Assembly (NCBI RefSeq): GCF_947495275.1
Contig: NZ_CANLYL010000008.1
Span: 1 to 64,000 of the forward strand
Source of the DNA: an uncultured Roseobacter sp.
GTDB taxonomy: Bacteria > Pseudomonadota > Alphaproteobacteria > Rhodobacterales > Rhodobacteraceae
Direction: 5' to 3'
DNA: 64,000 nt
Numbering within the stretch: position 1 is the first letter of the stretch; every line of letters begins with the position of its first letter. Both the position numbers and the translations under genes were made by a program. Below are positions 56,177 through 64,000 of the stretch, piece after piece. Under the pieces are notes generated by a model, which was given only the letters and a program-made list of their open reading frames with translations, ran no database searches and was not told the DNA's origin.

Positions 56177-56245
56177 GAAATCACAAAGCTTGACGAACCC
56201 ATATTGGCCATGCTCCAGAGGCAGGGCAGGTTTTTCGGGGGGACT

Positions 56246-57439
56246 ATGACCCAGCAACATTCATCCTATGACGTGGTCATCATTGGCGGCGCGATCTATG
56301 GCTCCAGCGTCGCCTGGTGGCTGACGCAGATGTCCGGTTTTCAGGGCCGCATTCTGGTTGTGGAAAAAGACCCGACTTATGAATTCGCAGGCACCAGCCA
56401 CACCAACAGCTGCATCCGCCAGCAGTTTTCCAACAAGGTCAACATCGGCGTGTCGCAATTCGGGGCGGAATTCATCAAGAATTTCCAGCGCTTGATGGGC
56501 GACGACCCAGATGTGCCGGAACTTCTGCTGCAAAGCTACGGCTACATGTATATGGCCGACACGCCGGAATTTGCCGACACCCTGCGGCAAAGCCAGAAAG
56601 TTCAGGAAAGCCTTGGGGCGGGCACAAAATTCATGACCGCCGATGAGATCGCGGAAAAATATCCCTTCTATATGCTCGACGACATTCTGGGGGCGAACCA
56701 CAACCTGATCGACGAAGGCTATTTCGACGGTGGTACGATGTTTGACTGGTTCAAACGCATGGCGCGCAAGAACGGCGTGGAATATCTGGCCGACGAGGTT
56801 GTGGGTATCACACGCGCGGGCAACAGCATTACCGGCGTGACGCTGAAATCGGGGGGTGACGTTGCCTGCGGGACGGTCGTGAATGCCTCCGGTACACGCG
56901 GGGCGCTGACCGCGCGGATGGCGGGCCTCGACATCCCCATTGAGCCGCGCAAGCGCTATACCTACATCTTTGACGCCGCCCACCCGCTGGACCGCGACCT
57001 GCCGCTGACCATCGACCCCTCGGGCGTGCACATGCGCACGGATGGGCGCTATTATCTTGCGGGCGGCCCTCCCGATGACGACCCGGCCGTGGCGCATGAT
57101 GATTTCAACGCTGATCATTCGCTATGGGAAAACAAGTTCTGGCCGATCATCGCCACCCGCATCCCGCAGTTCGAAGAGATCAAACTCATCAACATGTGGG
57201 TGGGTCACTACGACTTTAACACGCTCGATCAGAACGCTATTGTCGGCCCGCATCCGGAGGTCGAAAACTTCATGTTCATCAACGGGTTCTCGGGTCACGG
57301 GCTGCAACAGGCCCCGGCACTGGGGCGCGGGCTGGCCGAACGCATCGCTTACGGCGCATACCGCACGCTGGACCTCACACCCTTTTACGTCGACAGAGTT
57401 CTGCGCGGTGAAAAATTCTTGGAAAAGGCCGTCATTTGA
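56246..57439 (+). CDS. FAD-dependent oxidoreductase, DAO family
   Basis: A 397-residue flavoenzyme of the D-amino-acid-oxidase/sarcosine-oxidase superfamily, similar in layout to FOXRED1. The dinucleotide motif is DVVIIGGAIYGSSVAWWL at the N-terminus, the C-terminal flavin contact is MFINGFSGHGLQQAPALGRG, and SIRQ-like TNSCIRQQFS is visible near residue 55. Its substrate, probably an N-methylated or amino compound, is unknown. ATG 56246 follows a run GGGGGG at a good distance. It ends 18 bases before a uronate-dehydrogenase-like gene, so the two are cotranscribed. Confidence 0.85.
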   Translation: MTQQHSSYDVVIIGGAIYGSSVAWWLTQMSGFQGRILVVEKDPTYEFAGTSHTNSCIRQQFSNKVNIGVSQFGAEFIKNFQRLMGDDPDVPELLLQSYGYMYMADTPEFADTLRQSQKVQESLGAGTKFMTADEIAEKYPFYMLDDILGANHNLIDEGYFDGGTMFDWFKRMARKNGVEYLADEVVGITRAGNSITGVTLKSGGDVACGTVVNASGTRGALTARMAGLDIPIEPRKRYTYIFDAAHPLDRDLPLTIDPSGVHMRTDGRYYLAGGPPDDDPAVAHDDFNADHSLWENKFWPIIATRIPQFEEIKLINMWVGHYDFNTLDQNAIVGPHPEVENFMFINGFSGHGLQQAPALGRGLAERIAYGAYRTLDLTPFYVDRVLRGEKFLEKAVI

Positions 57440-57457
57440 CGGTCAGGAAGGACAACT

Positions 57458-58291
57458 ATGAAACTGGTTTTGACAGGGGCCGCCGGCCGTTTGGGATCCT
57501 ACTTGCGGGAACCGCTTGCGGCGATGTGCGATACGCTGGTCAGCACGGATATCGCCGATGACATCGGCAATCTCTACGCGGGCGAAACCTATGTGCAGGC
57601 CGATCTGGCTGATATGGCGCAGATTGCCCCTGTGCTGGAAGGCGCAGATATGGTGATCCACTTTGGCGCGATTGTGGATGAGAAACCCTTCGAGGAACTG
57701 CTCGGACCCAACTTCGTGGGGTCTTACAACATCTGGGAAGCGGGCTATCAGGCTGGTGTGAAACGCATCGTCTATGCCTCGTCGATCCACGCCGTGGGTA
57801 TGCATCTGAAATCCGATTTCATAGGCATTGACGCCGAACACCGACCCGACACATTTTACGGTCTGGCCAAGTGTTTCACCGAAGATCTGGGGCGGATGTA
57901 CTGGGACAAACGCGGGCTGGAATCGGTGCATCTGCGTATTCTTTCCTGCGCGCAGGTCACCAATTCGCGCGCCCTGGGGTCATGGCTCAGCTATGATGAT
58001 CTCATCCAACTGGTGACCCGTGCAATCGACACACCGTCCGTGGGTTTCGGCATCGTTTATGGCGTTTCCAACAATGACCGGGCACCGGTTGATAATGCCA
58101 AGGCATCCTTCCTCGGCTACCGTCCAAAGGATAATGCCGAGCAATACGCAAACGAAATCCTGGCCGAAGACGGACCTGTCGATCTGACTGATCCCGGCCA
58201 GATGTGCCATGGCGGGCCGTTTGCTTCCGTCGATCTGGGGCAAAGCGGGCTTGCGCAGATGAACATCGTCAATGACAAGAAAGAGACCTGA
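57458..58291 (+). CDS. Uronate-dehydrogenase-like NAD epimerase/dehydratase family protein
   Basis: A 277-residue extended short-chain dehydrogenase. It has Rossmann motif TGAAGRLGSYL, active-site Ser in YASSIHAVG (108/109), and Tyr134-x3-Lys138 in FYGLAKCFTEDLGRMYWD. The pattern and length resemble bacterial uronate dehydrogenases, which oxidise galacturonate or glucuronate to aldarolactone. No other uronate catabolic gene is nearby, and the partner is an FAD oxidoreductase, so a different polyol or sugar acid substrate is possible. Confidence 0.8.
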   Translation: MKLVLTGAAGRLGSYLREPLAAMCDTLVSTDIADDIGNLYAGETYVQADLADMAQIAPVLEGADMVIHFGAIVDEKPFEELLGPNFVGSYNIWEAGYQAGVKRIVYASSIHAVGMHLKSDFIGIDAEHRPDTFYGLAKCFTEDLGRMYWDKRGLESVHLRILSCAQVTNSRALGSWLSYDDLIQLVTRAIDTPSVGFGIVYGVSNNDRAPVDNAKASFLGYRPKDNAEQYANEILAEDGPVDLTDPGQMCHGGPFASVDLGQSGLAQMNIVNDKKET

Positions 58292-58346
58292 CCGATTCCG
58301 GGCCGCCCGACAAGCGCTTTCCGATATTGAGGTATTACTTTAAGTC

Positions 58347-59612
58347 TTAGACGTAAGCATCTGCAATAACGGGCCTTCTGAGGTGAGCCAGATCTTTGGC
58401 TTCTGCCTTGCGCCCCTGACGCATCAGGCAGGCCAGCAGGCTGTGTTCGACCAGGTCGCGTTGCGCCCGGCTGCCCCCGATCCGCGCGGTATCGGCCATG
58501 GCGCCTTTGAGATGCGTCGCCGCCCCGGCCCAGTCGGAGCGTGCCATCCTCTCGAAGCCACGGGCAATGCTTGGGGTCAGATCGGCCGCCGGACCCGCAG
58601 GCTGCGAAATGATCCGCGCGAGAGCTTCGGTCTCGCCTGCCATCGCGTGCGAAATGGCGGCATGCATGTCAACAAAGGCATTGCCGGTTTTGGGGAAAGC
58701 TTCTGCCGCGAAGGCGCTGATTGCCGCCCAGCGCTCTGCCGGAACCGTCACGCCTGCAAGCTCCGCCCGGTGCAGCAGGGAGGCGGTATCAACAAGCACG
58801 CTGAGGGGCGCGCCACCGGTTGCGGCTTCCGGCGTCACAGCGTCATCGCAAAGCGCCCACATGCCATCAATGTCGCCTGATTGCAGCGTCCAAAGCGCCT
58901 GATGCCAGCTCAAATGCCCATGCAGGATGCCTGCCTTGGAGTAGCCCGACAACCAGTTCTTGAGAAAGGCGATGCCCTGATCAACCTCACCCTCCTCATA
59001 AGACACGTGGCTGCGCACATGGGCGGCATGGGCATTGGCGGGATTGGCGGTAAGCGCGCGGTCGATCCATTCACCGGCCTGTTTGAGTTGACCGGTCTCG
59101 CAGAACATGAAGGCGTATTGACTGGCAAACCACCAGTCGTCGCCATAATGCGGGGCCAGACGCGACAGGAAGGCAAGGGTCTGGGCCTCCCTGCCCGGTT
59201 GGCCTGAAAACCCGATCAACCCGTAGATGGAGGAGCTGGTCTGTGCCACCACGGCATCCCGTGGGAACTGATCCATATGGGCATAGACCGCCTCCAACGC
59301 TTCAGCGCCTTTGCCCTCCATCATCAGCGACAACATGTTGATCTGCGATTGTTCACGTGCCGTGACGCTCCCCGCCAGATCGCGCGCCGATGCCATGGCC
59401 TCTCGGGCGCCTCTGGTATCCCCCACGGTCTGGCGCGTGCGGGCAAGCCCTGCGTAGGCGGCGGCAAAACCGGGGTCTGCCTCGATCGCCTCCACAAAAG
59501 GCACATCCATATGGGCCTCGCCCGCCAGCAGGCGATCAAGCCCGGTGTGATAAAGCGCTGCGGCGCGCTCCGACGTGGTACTCAGCGTGTTGTCGTAACG
59601 ATCTTTGTGCAT
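58347..59612 (-). CDS. TTC38-like tetratricopeptide repeat protein
   Basis: A 421-residue soluble protein built of TPR-like helical repeats: DPGFAAAYAGLARTRQTVGD, GQLKQAGEWIDRALTANPAN and the HLSWHQALWTLQSGDIDGMW segment, which resembles the TTC38 family. No signal peptide. ATG 59612 follows GAGGGATGC. Function unknown. It is convergent with the uronate-dehydrogenase-like gene and 79 bases from the MATE transporter gene on the same strand. Confidence 0.75.
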   Translation of the reverse strand: MHKDRYDNTLSTTSERAAALYHTGLDRLLAGEAHMDVPFVEAIEADPGFAAAYAGLARTRQTVGDTRGAREAMASARDLAGSVTAREQSQINMLSLMMEGKGAEALEAVYAHMDQFPRDAVVAQTSSSIYGLIGFSGQPGREAQTLAFLSRLAPHYGDDWWFASQYAFMFCETGQLKQAGEWIDRALTANPANAHAAHVRSHVSYEEGEVDQGIAFLKNWLSGYSKAGILHGHLSWHQALWTLQSGDIDGMWALCDDAVTPEAATGGAPLSVLVDTASLLHRAELAGVTVPAERWAAISAFAAEAFPKTGNAFVDMHAAISHAMAGETEALARIISQPAGPAADLTPSIARGFERMARSDWAGAATHLKGAMADTARIGGSRAQRDLVEHSLLACLMRQGRKAEAKDLAHLRRPVIADAYV

Positions 59613-59691
59613 GCATCCCTCGATACCCACTTCAGCCGTCAGGCTAAGCCAGCACCAAGGCTAAAACAACGCACAAAACCGATGCCGCCGG

Positions 59692-61056
59692 TCAGGCGTG
59701 TTCGGCTTTGAGGTTGCGCAGTGCCACCCCCCAGAAGCGGACCGACAGCAGCAGACCCGCCAGCCCAAGACCCACCACAAGCCCGAGCCAGACGCCGATG
59801 CCTTCATACCCCAGCACAAAGCCGAAGAGATACGAGCAGGGAATGCCCACCACCCAATAGCTCAGAGCGGCACAGATCATCGGCACCTTGGTATCCTGCA
59901 CGCCGCGCAGCAAGCCCAGAGCAATCACCTGCGCACCATCCACCAGCTGGAAAAGGGCGGCCATCGCCAGAAGCCCTGTGCCGATCAGCAGAATTTCGAC
60001 GCGGAACGGCTCGTCATCCTGCATGAAGAGCGAAATCAACGGCTCCGGCATCGACACGAACACCACGATCGTCAGGGCCGCCATGCCCAGCGACATCCAC
60101 GTCACAACCCAGGCGCCCTTTTCCATATGCGCCGGATCATGGCGCCCAAAAGCATTGCCCGCCCGGATGGTGGCCACATTGCTCAGCCCCATATGCACCA
60201 TGAAGGTGATCGAGGCGAGCTGGACGGCGATCCCATGCGCGGCCAGCGGCACCGTGCCCAGCCAGCCCATCATCATGGCAGAGGCAGCAAAGAGGCCAAC
60301 TTCACTCAGGCCGGTCAGACCAATGGGCAATCCCAGACGAAACACGCGGGTCAGCATTTGCCAGTCTGCCCGCCAGAGCCTCTGGAACAAGGCATGTTCC
60401 GGCAGGGCGGATCGGGCATAAAGTGTGACACCGATCATGGAGACCGTTTGTGTCATGACGGACGCAATCGCGGCCCCGGTGATGCCCAACTCGGGCGCGC
60501 CCCAATTGCCAAAGATCAGGGCGTAATTGATGACCGCGTTCAGCACCGCGCCGACAATGGTCATCCAGAGCACAAACTGCGTGCGCTCAAGGGCTGCGAG
60601 GTAGGATTTCAGCACCATCAACAGCAGCGCGGGCAAAATGCCCAGCCCTGCAACACGCAGATACATACTCGCATCTGCAGCCAGAGCTTCGCTTTGTCCC
60701 AGCGCCCGCAGGATCGGGTTCGACCAGATCATCACGATCAGCGAAATCAGCGCGAAGGCAAAGCTCAGCCAAAGCCCCATGCGGGTGGCGCGACGCAATC
60801 CGATCTCGTCACCTTCCGCCTCGAAAGAGGCGACCATTGGCATCACCGCCCAGGCAAAACCCGACCCGAAAATGAACAGGACAAAGAAGAACGTCGACCC
60901 CAGCGTCACCGCCGCCAGCGCCTCAACCCCGTACCAGCCCAACATCACCGTGTCGGTCACACCAATGGCCATTTGGGCAAGATGTCCGCCAATCAACGGC
61001 AGGCCCAATGTCAGAATCGCTCTGCCATGTTCTGGATATGTCATCGTTTTGCGCAT
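59692..61056 (-). CDS. MATE-family multidrug/toxic compound exporter
   Basis: A 454-residue inner-membrane protein with 12 predicted helices in two halves, each beginning with MATE-type motifs: GLPLIGGHLAQMAIGVTDTVMLGWYG and GLPIGLTGLSEVGLFAASAMMMGWLG, read in overlapping parts. It uses ion gradients to export cationic compounds; substrate unknown. ATG 61056 follows AAGG. No regulator is adjacent. Confidence 0.92.
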   Translation of the reverse strand: MRKTMTYPEHGRAILTLGLPLIGGHLAQMAIGVTDTVMLGWYGVEALAAVTLGSTFFFVLFIFGSGFAWAVMPMVASFEAEGDEIGLRRATRMGLWLSFAFALISLIVMIWSNPILRALGQSEALAADASMYLRVAGLGILPALLLMVLKSYLAALERTQFVLWMTIVGAVLNAVINYALIFGNWGAPELGITGAAIASVMTQTVSMIGVTLYARSALPEHALFQRLWRADWQMLTRVFRLGLPIGLTGLSEVGLFAASAMMMGWLGTVPLAAHGIAVQLASITFMVHMGLSNVATIRAGNAFGRHDPAHMEKGAWVVTWMSLGMAALTIVVFVSMPEPLISLFMQDDEPFRVEILLIGTGLLAMAALFQLVDGAQVIALGLLRGVQDTKVPMICAALSYWVVGIPCSYLFGFVLGYEGIGVWLGLVVGLGLAGLLLSVRFWGVALRNLKAEHA

Positions 61057-61401
61057 GTCCGAGCCTTACGCTCAGGCGGCACCCGGTGGAAGAGGTCTCC
61101 GTGCTCAATTGCTGAAAAAAGATGCAACAGGTGTCACCGGGCCGCAGCCCTGTCGCTCGCGGAAGATGAGCGCGCGGCGGCTTCCCCCTCATCAAAGCCA
61201 GACCGCCCTCTTCTGTTAAAATCCGGCGTCTTCGGTTCGGTTTTCGAAATTTCCGAGGAAAACATCGATTTTGGCGTAAACAAAGCCGTTAATCGTCTCA
61301 GGACTGTTGACAGAAATTATGCCTCATAAGTACTTGAATGACAGGGAAAACCTGCCATTCTACCATTGCGGGAATTACATTGCCCCGCGCGGAGCCTACT
61401 G
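61057..61401. other. Intergenic region between MATE and hydrolase genes
   Basis: A 345-base divergent spacer. No gene longer than a few dozen codons looks real. A TTGACA hexamer is at 61307-61312 on the plus strand, but no good -10 box follows at 16-18 bases, so a promoter is not called. Shine-Dalgarno GGAG before the hydrolase ATG is visible. Nothing else was recognised. Confidence 0.4.
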
Positions 61402-62685
61402 ATGACTACCAAACCCGCCGTTGCGGCACTGACCGCGTTGCTGGCCGTTCCTGCCCTGGCCAATCCCATAGACAGGGTGCGCCCCGATGCGCCGGAGCTG
61501 GCAAACTTCGGGACATTGCCCATCGGTGTGCAAACGCTTGAGCTGGTCAATCCCGGGCAGATCGACATCGTCAATATCAACGGGGAGGACCAGCCTCTCT
61601 ATGACCGACCGCTGACGGTGGAAATCTGGTATCCGGCCGCAGAAGGCACCCAACCGGGTGGCAGCTACCTTGCGACGTTGCGCGATGGTGCCACCAAGGT
61701 CACCCTGACCGGGCGTGCTGCACGCGATGCAGCGCCCACATCGGGGGAAACTTTCCCGTTGATTCTGATCAGCCACGGCTACCCGGGCAATCGTTTCCTG
61801 ATGTCCCATCTGGGCGAAAACCTGGCCTCCAAGGGTTTCGTGACCGTCTCGATTGACCATACCGACAGCACCTATTCCGATCAGGAAGTCTTTGGCTCAA
61901 CCCTTTTCAACCGCCCTCTCGATTTGCGATTTGTAATTGATGAGATGGGCGCGCTGGAAGGTGATCTGGGTGCCATCATCGACACGGATACCGTGGGCAT
62001 CATCGGTTATTCCATGGGCGGCTACGGGGCCTTGATCTACGGCGGTGCCGGGGTGACACAGGCCGCTACGGAATACAGTTGGGGCACGCCGAACGGCCTG
62101 TTGGCCCGGCACCTTGCTGGATCGGAAAGCCATGAAGCGCAGATGGACCCCCGGGTTCGGGCGTTGATCACCATTGGCCCCTGGGGGCGAAACGCCGGAT
62201 TCTGGGACACCAACGGCATGGCTGGATTACGGGTGCCAACGCTGTTCATGGCGGGCGGCTCCGATGACGTCGCTGTCTATGAGGCGATCCGCTCGCTCTT
62301 CACCGATGCCATCAGCACGGACCGCCACCTGCTGACTTTTGAGTGGGCCAATCACAACGCCGCGGCACCGATACCGGCCCCGATAGAAGCCTGGAAACCC
62401 GCAGAGGGGCTCGATTTCATCCCATTTGAGCATTACGCCGATCCGGTTTGGGACACCACGCGGATGAATAACATCGCGCAGCATTTTGCCACTGCTTTCA
62501 TGGATCTCTATTTGAAAGGGGATGTCAGCAGGCGGCCCTATCTGGACCTGATCGAGAATGCGGATATGGGCATCCTGGCACTTGATGAAGAAGCCAATCC
62601 AACCGATGACCACACTTACTGGACAGGTTTTCCGCCACGGACCGCCAAGGGTCTTCGATTTGAGACACTTCTGGCTGGCGAATAG
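61402..62685 (+). CDS. Exported alpha/beta hydrolase (dienelactone hydrolase-like)
   Basis: A 427-residue protein with a signal peptide (AALTALLAVPALANPIDR). The alpha/beta hydrolase core shows oxyanion-side ISHGYPGNRFLMSHL, nucleophile elbow GYSMGGYGALIYGG and a later catalytic Asp/His region (FMAGGSDDVAVYE). Such platelet-activating-factor acetylhydrolase or dienelactone hydrolase-like proteins are typically esterases. ATG 61402 follows GGAG eight bases upstream. The substrate is unknown; periplasmic location is inferred. Confidence 0.85.
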   Translation: MTTKPAVAALTALLAVPALANPIDRVRPDAPELANFGTLPIGVQTLELVNPGQIDIVNINGEDQPLYDRPLTVEIWYPAAEGTQPGGSYLATLRDGATKVTLTGRAARDAAPTSGETFPLILISHGYPGNRFLMSHLGENLASKGFVTVSIDHTDSTYSDQEVFGSTLFNRPLDLRFVIDEMGALEGDLGAIIDTDTVGIIGYSMGGYGALIYGGAGVTQAATEYSWGTPNGLLARHLAGSESHEAQMDPRVRALITIGPWGRNAGFWDTNGMAGLRVPTLFMAGGSDDVAVYEAIRSLFTDAISTDRHLLTFEWANHNAAAPIPAPIEAWKPAEGLDFIPFEHYADPVWDTTRMNNIAQHFATAFMDLYLKGDVSRRPYLDLIENADMGILALDEEANPTDDHTYWTGFPPRTAKGLRFETLLAGE

Positions 62686-62728
62686 AACCTTCGCCGGCCA
62701 AGCAACGATGTTCCTGGCACCCAACAAC

Positions 62729-62756
62729 AAAAAAGGCCCGCCGCAATCGACGGGCC
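62729..62756 (-). terminator. Intrinsic terminator of the VPLPA-CTERM gene
   Basis: Stem GGCCCG (62735-62740)/CGGGCC (62751-62756). On the minus strand it is followed by six T (A-run 62729-62734 on the plus strand). It lies about 30 bases past the VPLPA-CTERM gene stop and might also act weakly on the convergent hydrolase transcript. Confidence 0.8.
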
Positions 62757-62788
62757 GTTCTTAGATTTGGGCTGCGACTGGCGTCAGC

Positions 62789-63520
62789 TCAAGATTGTTT
62801 CTTCTTGCGCGACCGCAGCGCACCCATGCCGCCAAGACCGGCAAGCAGCATCCAGCCAGCCGCTGGCAGTGGCACCGGCGTCAGGTTGATGTTGATATCG
62901 CCATGACGCGCACGTGTCAGAGCTGAATCGATCGCTGTGGGTCCATCATAGTTGTTGCCAACTGTTGCCACCCAGGTGAACCAGCCCGCACCGCCAAGTC
63001 CGGCGTTCTTGTCATTTGCGCCGTCACCCAGCTGGAACGGAATATCTTCAACCAGCGGATCCGGGAAAGCCGTCAGCGTCAGCAGCAGACCTTCGAGATC
63101 ACCGACACCTGTCAGTGTCGCGGAGCTGATATCAAAGAACGACCAAGTCAGATCGTCATTATTCCCACCGCCGGTTTTGATCCGGTCGCCCTGCTCGTTT
63201 GGCGTACGCAAGCTGTAGGAGACATCGAGATCAAATTGGTAGTTCGATGTCACATTGTTCTGGATCGTTCCGGACAGATTGGCGGTCGCATTGTTCGCGC
63301 CAACCACAAACTCGCCGGGGCCGGGCACAAACTGCCAGTAGGCATTCACACCGCTGAACAGGCCGGGCAGCCAGACCGTGTGGTCATTGCCATTGGTCGT
63401 TACGCTGGTCGCCTCATAGGTGCCTTCGTACATGGTTGCCGCTTCGACATCGGCTGCAAACAATGTGGCTGCTGACACTGCCACCGCAACGGCACCACCT
63501 TTAAAAACATTAAAACTCAT
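62789..63520 (-). CDS. VPLPA-CTERM sorting domain protein
   Basis: A 243-residue secreted protein. It has an N-terminal signal (FKGGAVAVAVSAATLFAADVEA), a beta-rich Asn/Gly/Thr-rich middle, and a C-terminal sorting signal: VPLPAAGWMLLAGLGGMGAL followed by basic RSRKKKQS. VPLPA-CTERM is one of the PEP-CTERM-like signals recognised by exosortases, and it is frequent in Rhodobacterales. The mature domain is not recognised. Its own terminator follows. The exosortase is not in this window. ATG 63520 is preceded by GAGGGAAG. Confidence 0.88.
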   Translation of the reverse strand: MSFNVFKGGAVAVAVSAATLFAADVEAATMYEGTYEATSVTTNGNDHTVWLPGLFSGVNAYWQFVPGPGEFVVGANNATANLSGTIQNNVTSNYQFDLDVSYSLRTPNEQGDRIKTGGGNNDDLTWSFFDISSATLTGVGDLEGLLLTLTAFPDPLVEDIPFQLGDGANDKNAGLGGAGWFTWVATVGNNYDGPTAIDSALTRARHGDININLTPVPLPAAGWMLLAGLGGMGALRSRKKKQS

Positions 63521-64000
63521 TCTTAACTTCCCTCATCCCTTTAAATGAATGGCGGGGCGCCTGATCTTTTCAGATCGCCACAGACCATCGGTTACTACGT
63601 TAACGGTTTCTCGCGCGCCCAATTTATTCACATTTGCGTCAAACACCATATAATTTCCGCAATAACCTTTAAAAATCAGCCTGTTCTCCCGCTATACGAG
63701 AACAATCGCCCTCTTCGTCCGAATTCTGCGATGCCTCTACCTGCTTCAACACCCGAACTCCCGGTGCGCGGGAATTCGCCGCAATCGAGAAACAGGCTTG
63801 ACGCGGGGTGATTCGCGCACGGTATGCCTGCGTGGCCGAGACTGACTGTACGGCTCCGCATGCCTTCGGAAAGACCCTGACCATCGGCCCAGCGGAGCAC
63901 GGGCGCTACCACATTTCGAGTGGGTCAGAACGTCCGCTGGCCCTTCCCCCGCCCCGACCCCTCTGCCATACTTGGTGCCAATCAATAATCAGAGGTTCGA
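63521..64000. other. Intergenic sequence up to window end
   Basis: 480 bases with no gene that can be supported. The first 150 bases are AT-rich and should contain the promoter of the VPLPA-CTERM gene, with a small CTGA/TCAG hairpin near 63560. The last 300 bases are GC-rich with two short overlapping minus-strand open frames that resemble nothing known. The window ends in GGTTCGA; no tRNA can be folded here. Confidence 0.4.

Noticed and set aside
61307-61312. TTGACA as a sigma-70 -35 box for the hydrolase gene
   Set aside because: No acceptable -10 hexamer occurs at a 16-18 base spacing.
59698-61329. Plus-strand open frame of 543 codons over the MATE gene
   Set aside because: It is antisense to a clear MATE transporter; the translation is Gln/His/Arg-rich with no domain.
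63676-63985. Two short overlapping minus-strand frames near the window end
   Set aside because: They have Arg/Ser/Gly-rich composition, no good start and no similarity I can recognise.
63989-64000. GGTTCGA at the window end as a tRNA T-loop
   Set aside because: The preceding sequence does not form D- or anticodon arms, so no tRNA is supported.

Overview
The window looks like a chromosomal segment from an alphaproteobacterium of the Rhodobacterales, most likely a marine Roseobacter-group organism. This is inferred from gene content: a tad locus whose pilins carry a GAVTVDW core, phosphatidylcholine synthase, formate-tetrahydrofolate ligase next to folD, a VPLPA-CTERM surface protein, a DUF1127 protein, and the order tolQRAB-pal-ybgF-tilS-ftsH. 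No rRNA, tRNA, CRISPR array, insertion sequence or prophage was recognised. Genes are densely packed, with many 1-8 base overlaps.

Layout. 1-2.3 kb: a LOV photosensor protein related to histidine kinases, a small acetyltransferase and a lytic transglycosylase. 2.6-15.3 kb: a Flp/Tad pilus locus on the plus strand. It holds two small pilins, CpaB, CpaC, a short CpaD-like lipoprotein, CpaE, CpaF, TadB, TadC, two TPR lipoproteins, the CpaA prepilin peptidase, an AAA ATPase and an overlapping beta-hydroxyacid dehydrogenase-like gene. 15.5-19.1 kb: ligase-associated helicase, PdeM nuclease and a thioesterase. 19.1-22.3 kb: one-carbon genes folD and fhs around a small exported protein. 22.4-35 kb, minus strand: MOSC protein, ftsH, tilS, the Tol-Pal envelope system, ybgC, an unknown gene and ruvCAB.

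35-53.8 kb is mostly housekeeping: DUF1127, prmA, an MFS transporter, priA, a transaldolase-family enzyme, DUF484 with xerC, a P460-type cytochrome, pcs, ogt, ileS, a cNMP-domain flavoprotein, a ycjX-GNAT-ycjF operon and truA. 53.8-63.5 kb is more accessory: a divergent acyl-CoA dehydrogenase/kinase pair resembling a split ACAD10/11, an FAD oxidoreductase with a uronate-dehydrogenase-like gene, a TTC38-like protein, a MATE exporter, an exported hydrolase and the VPLPA-CTERM protein.

The most unusual items are: the LOV protein with Asp where the phospho-accepting His should be; two long inverted repeats in the gap before cpaE; the Asp/Trp pilins and minimal CpaD; the split ACAD10/11 pair; the redox-Cys-less thioredoxin-reductase-like protein fused to a cyclic-nucleotide domain; and an acetyltransferase embedded between ycjX and ycjF. 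None of these is proven from sequence alone to be a new system.
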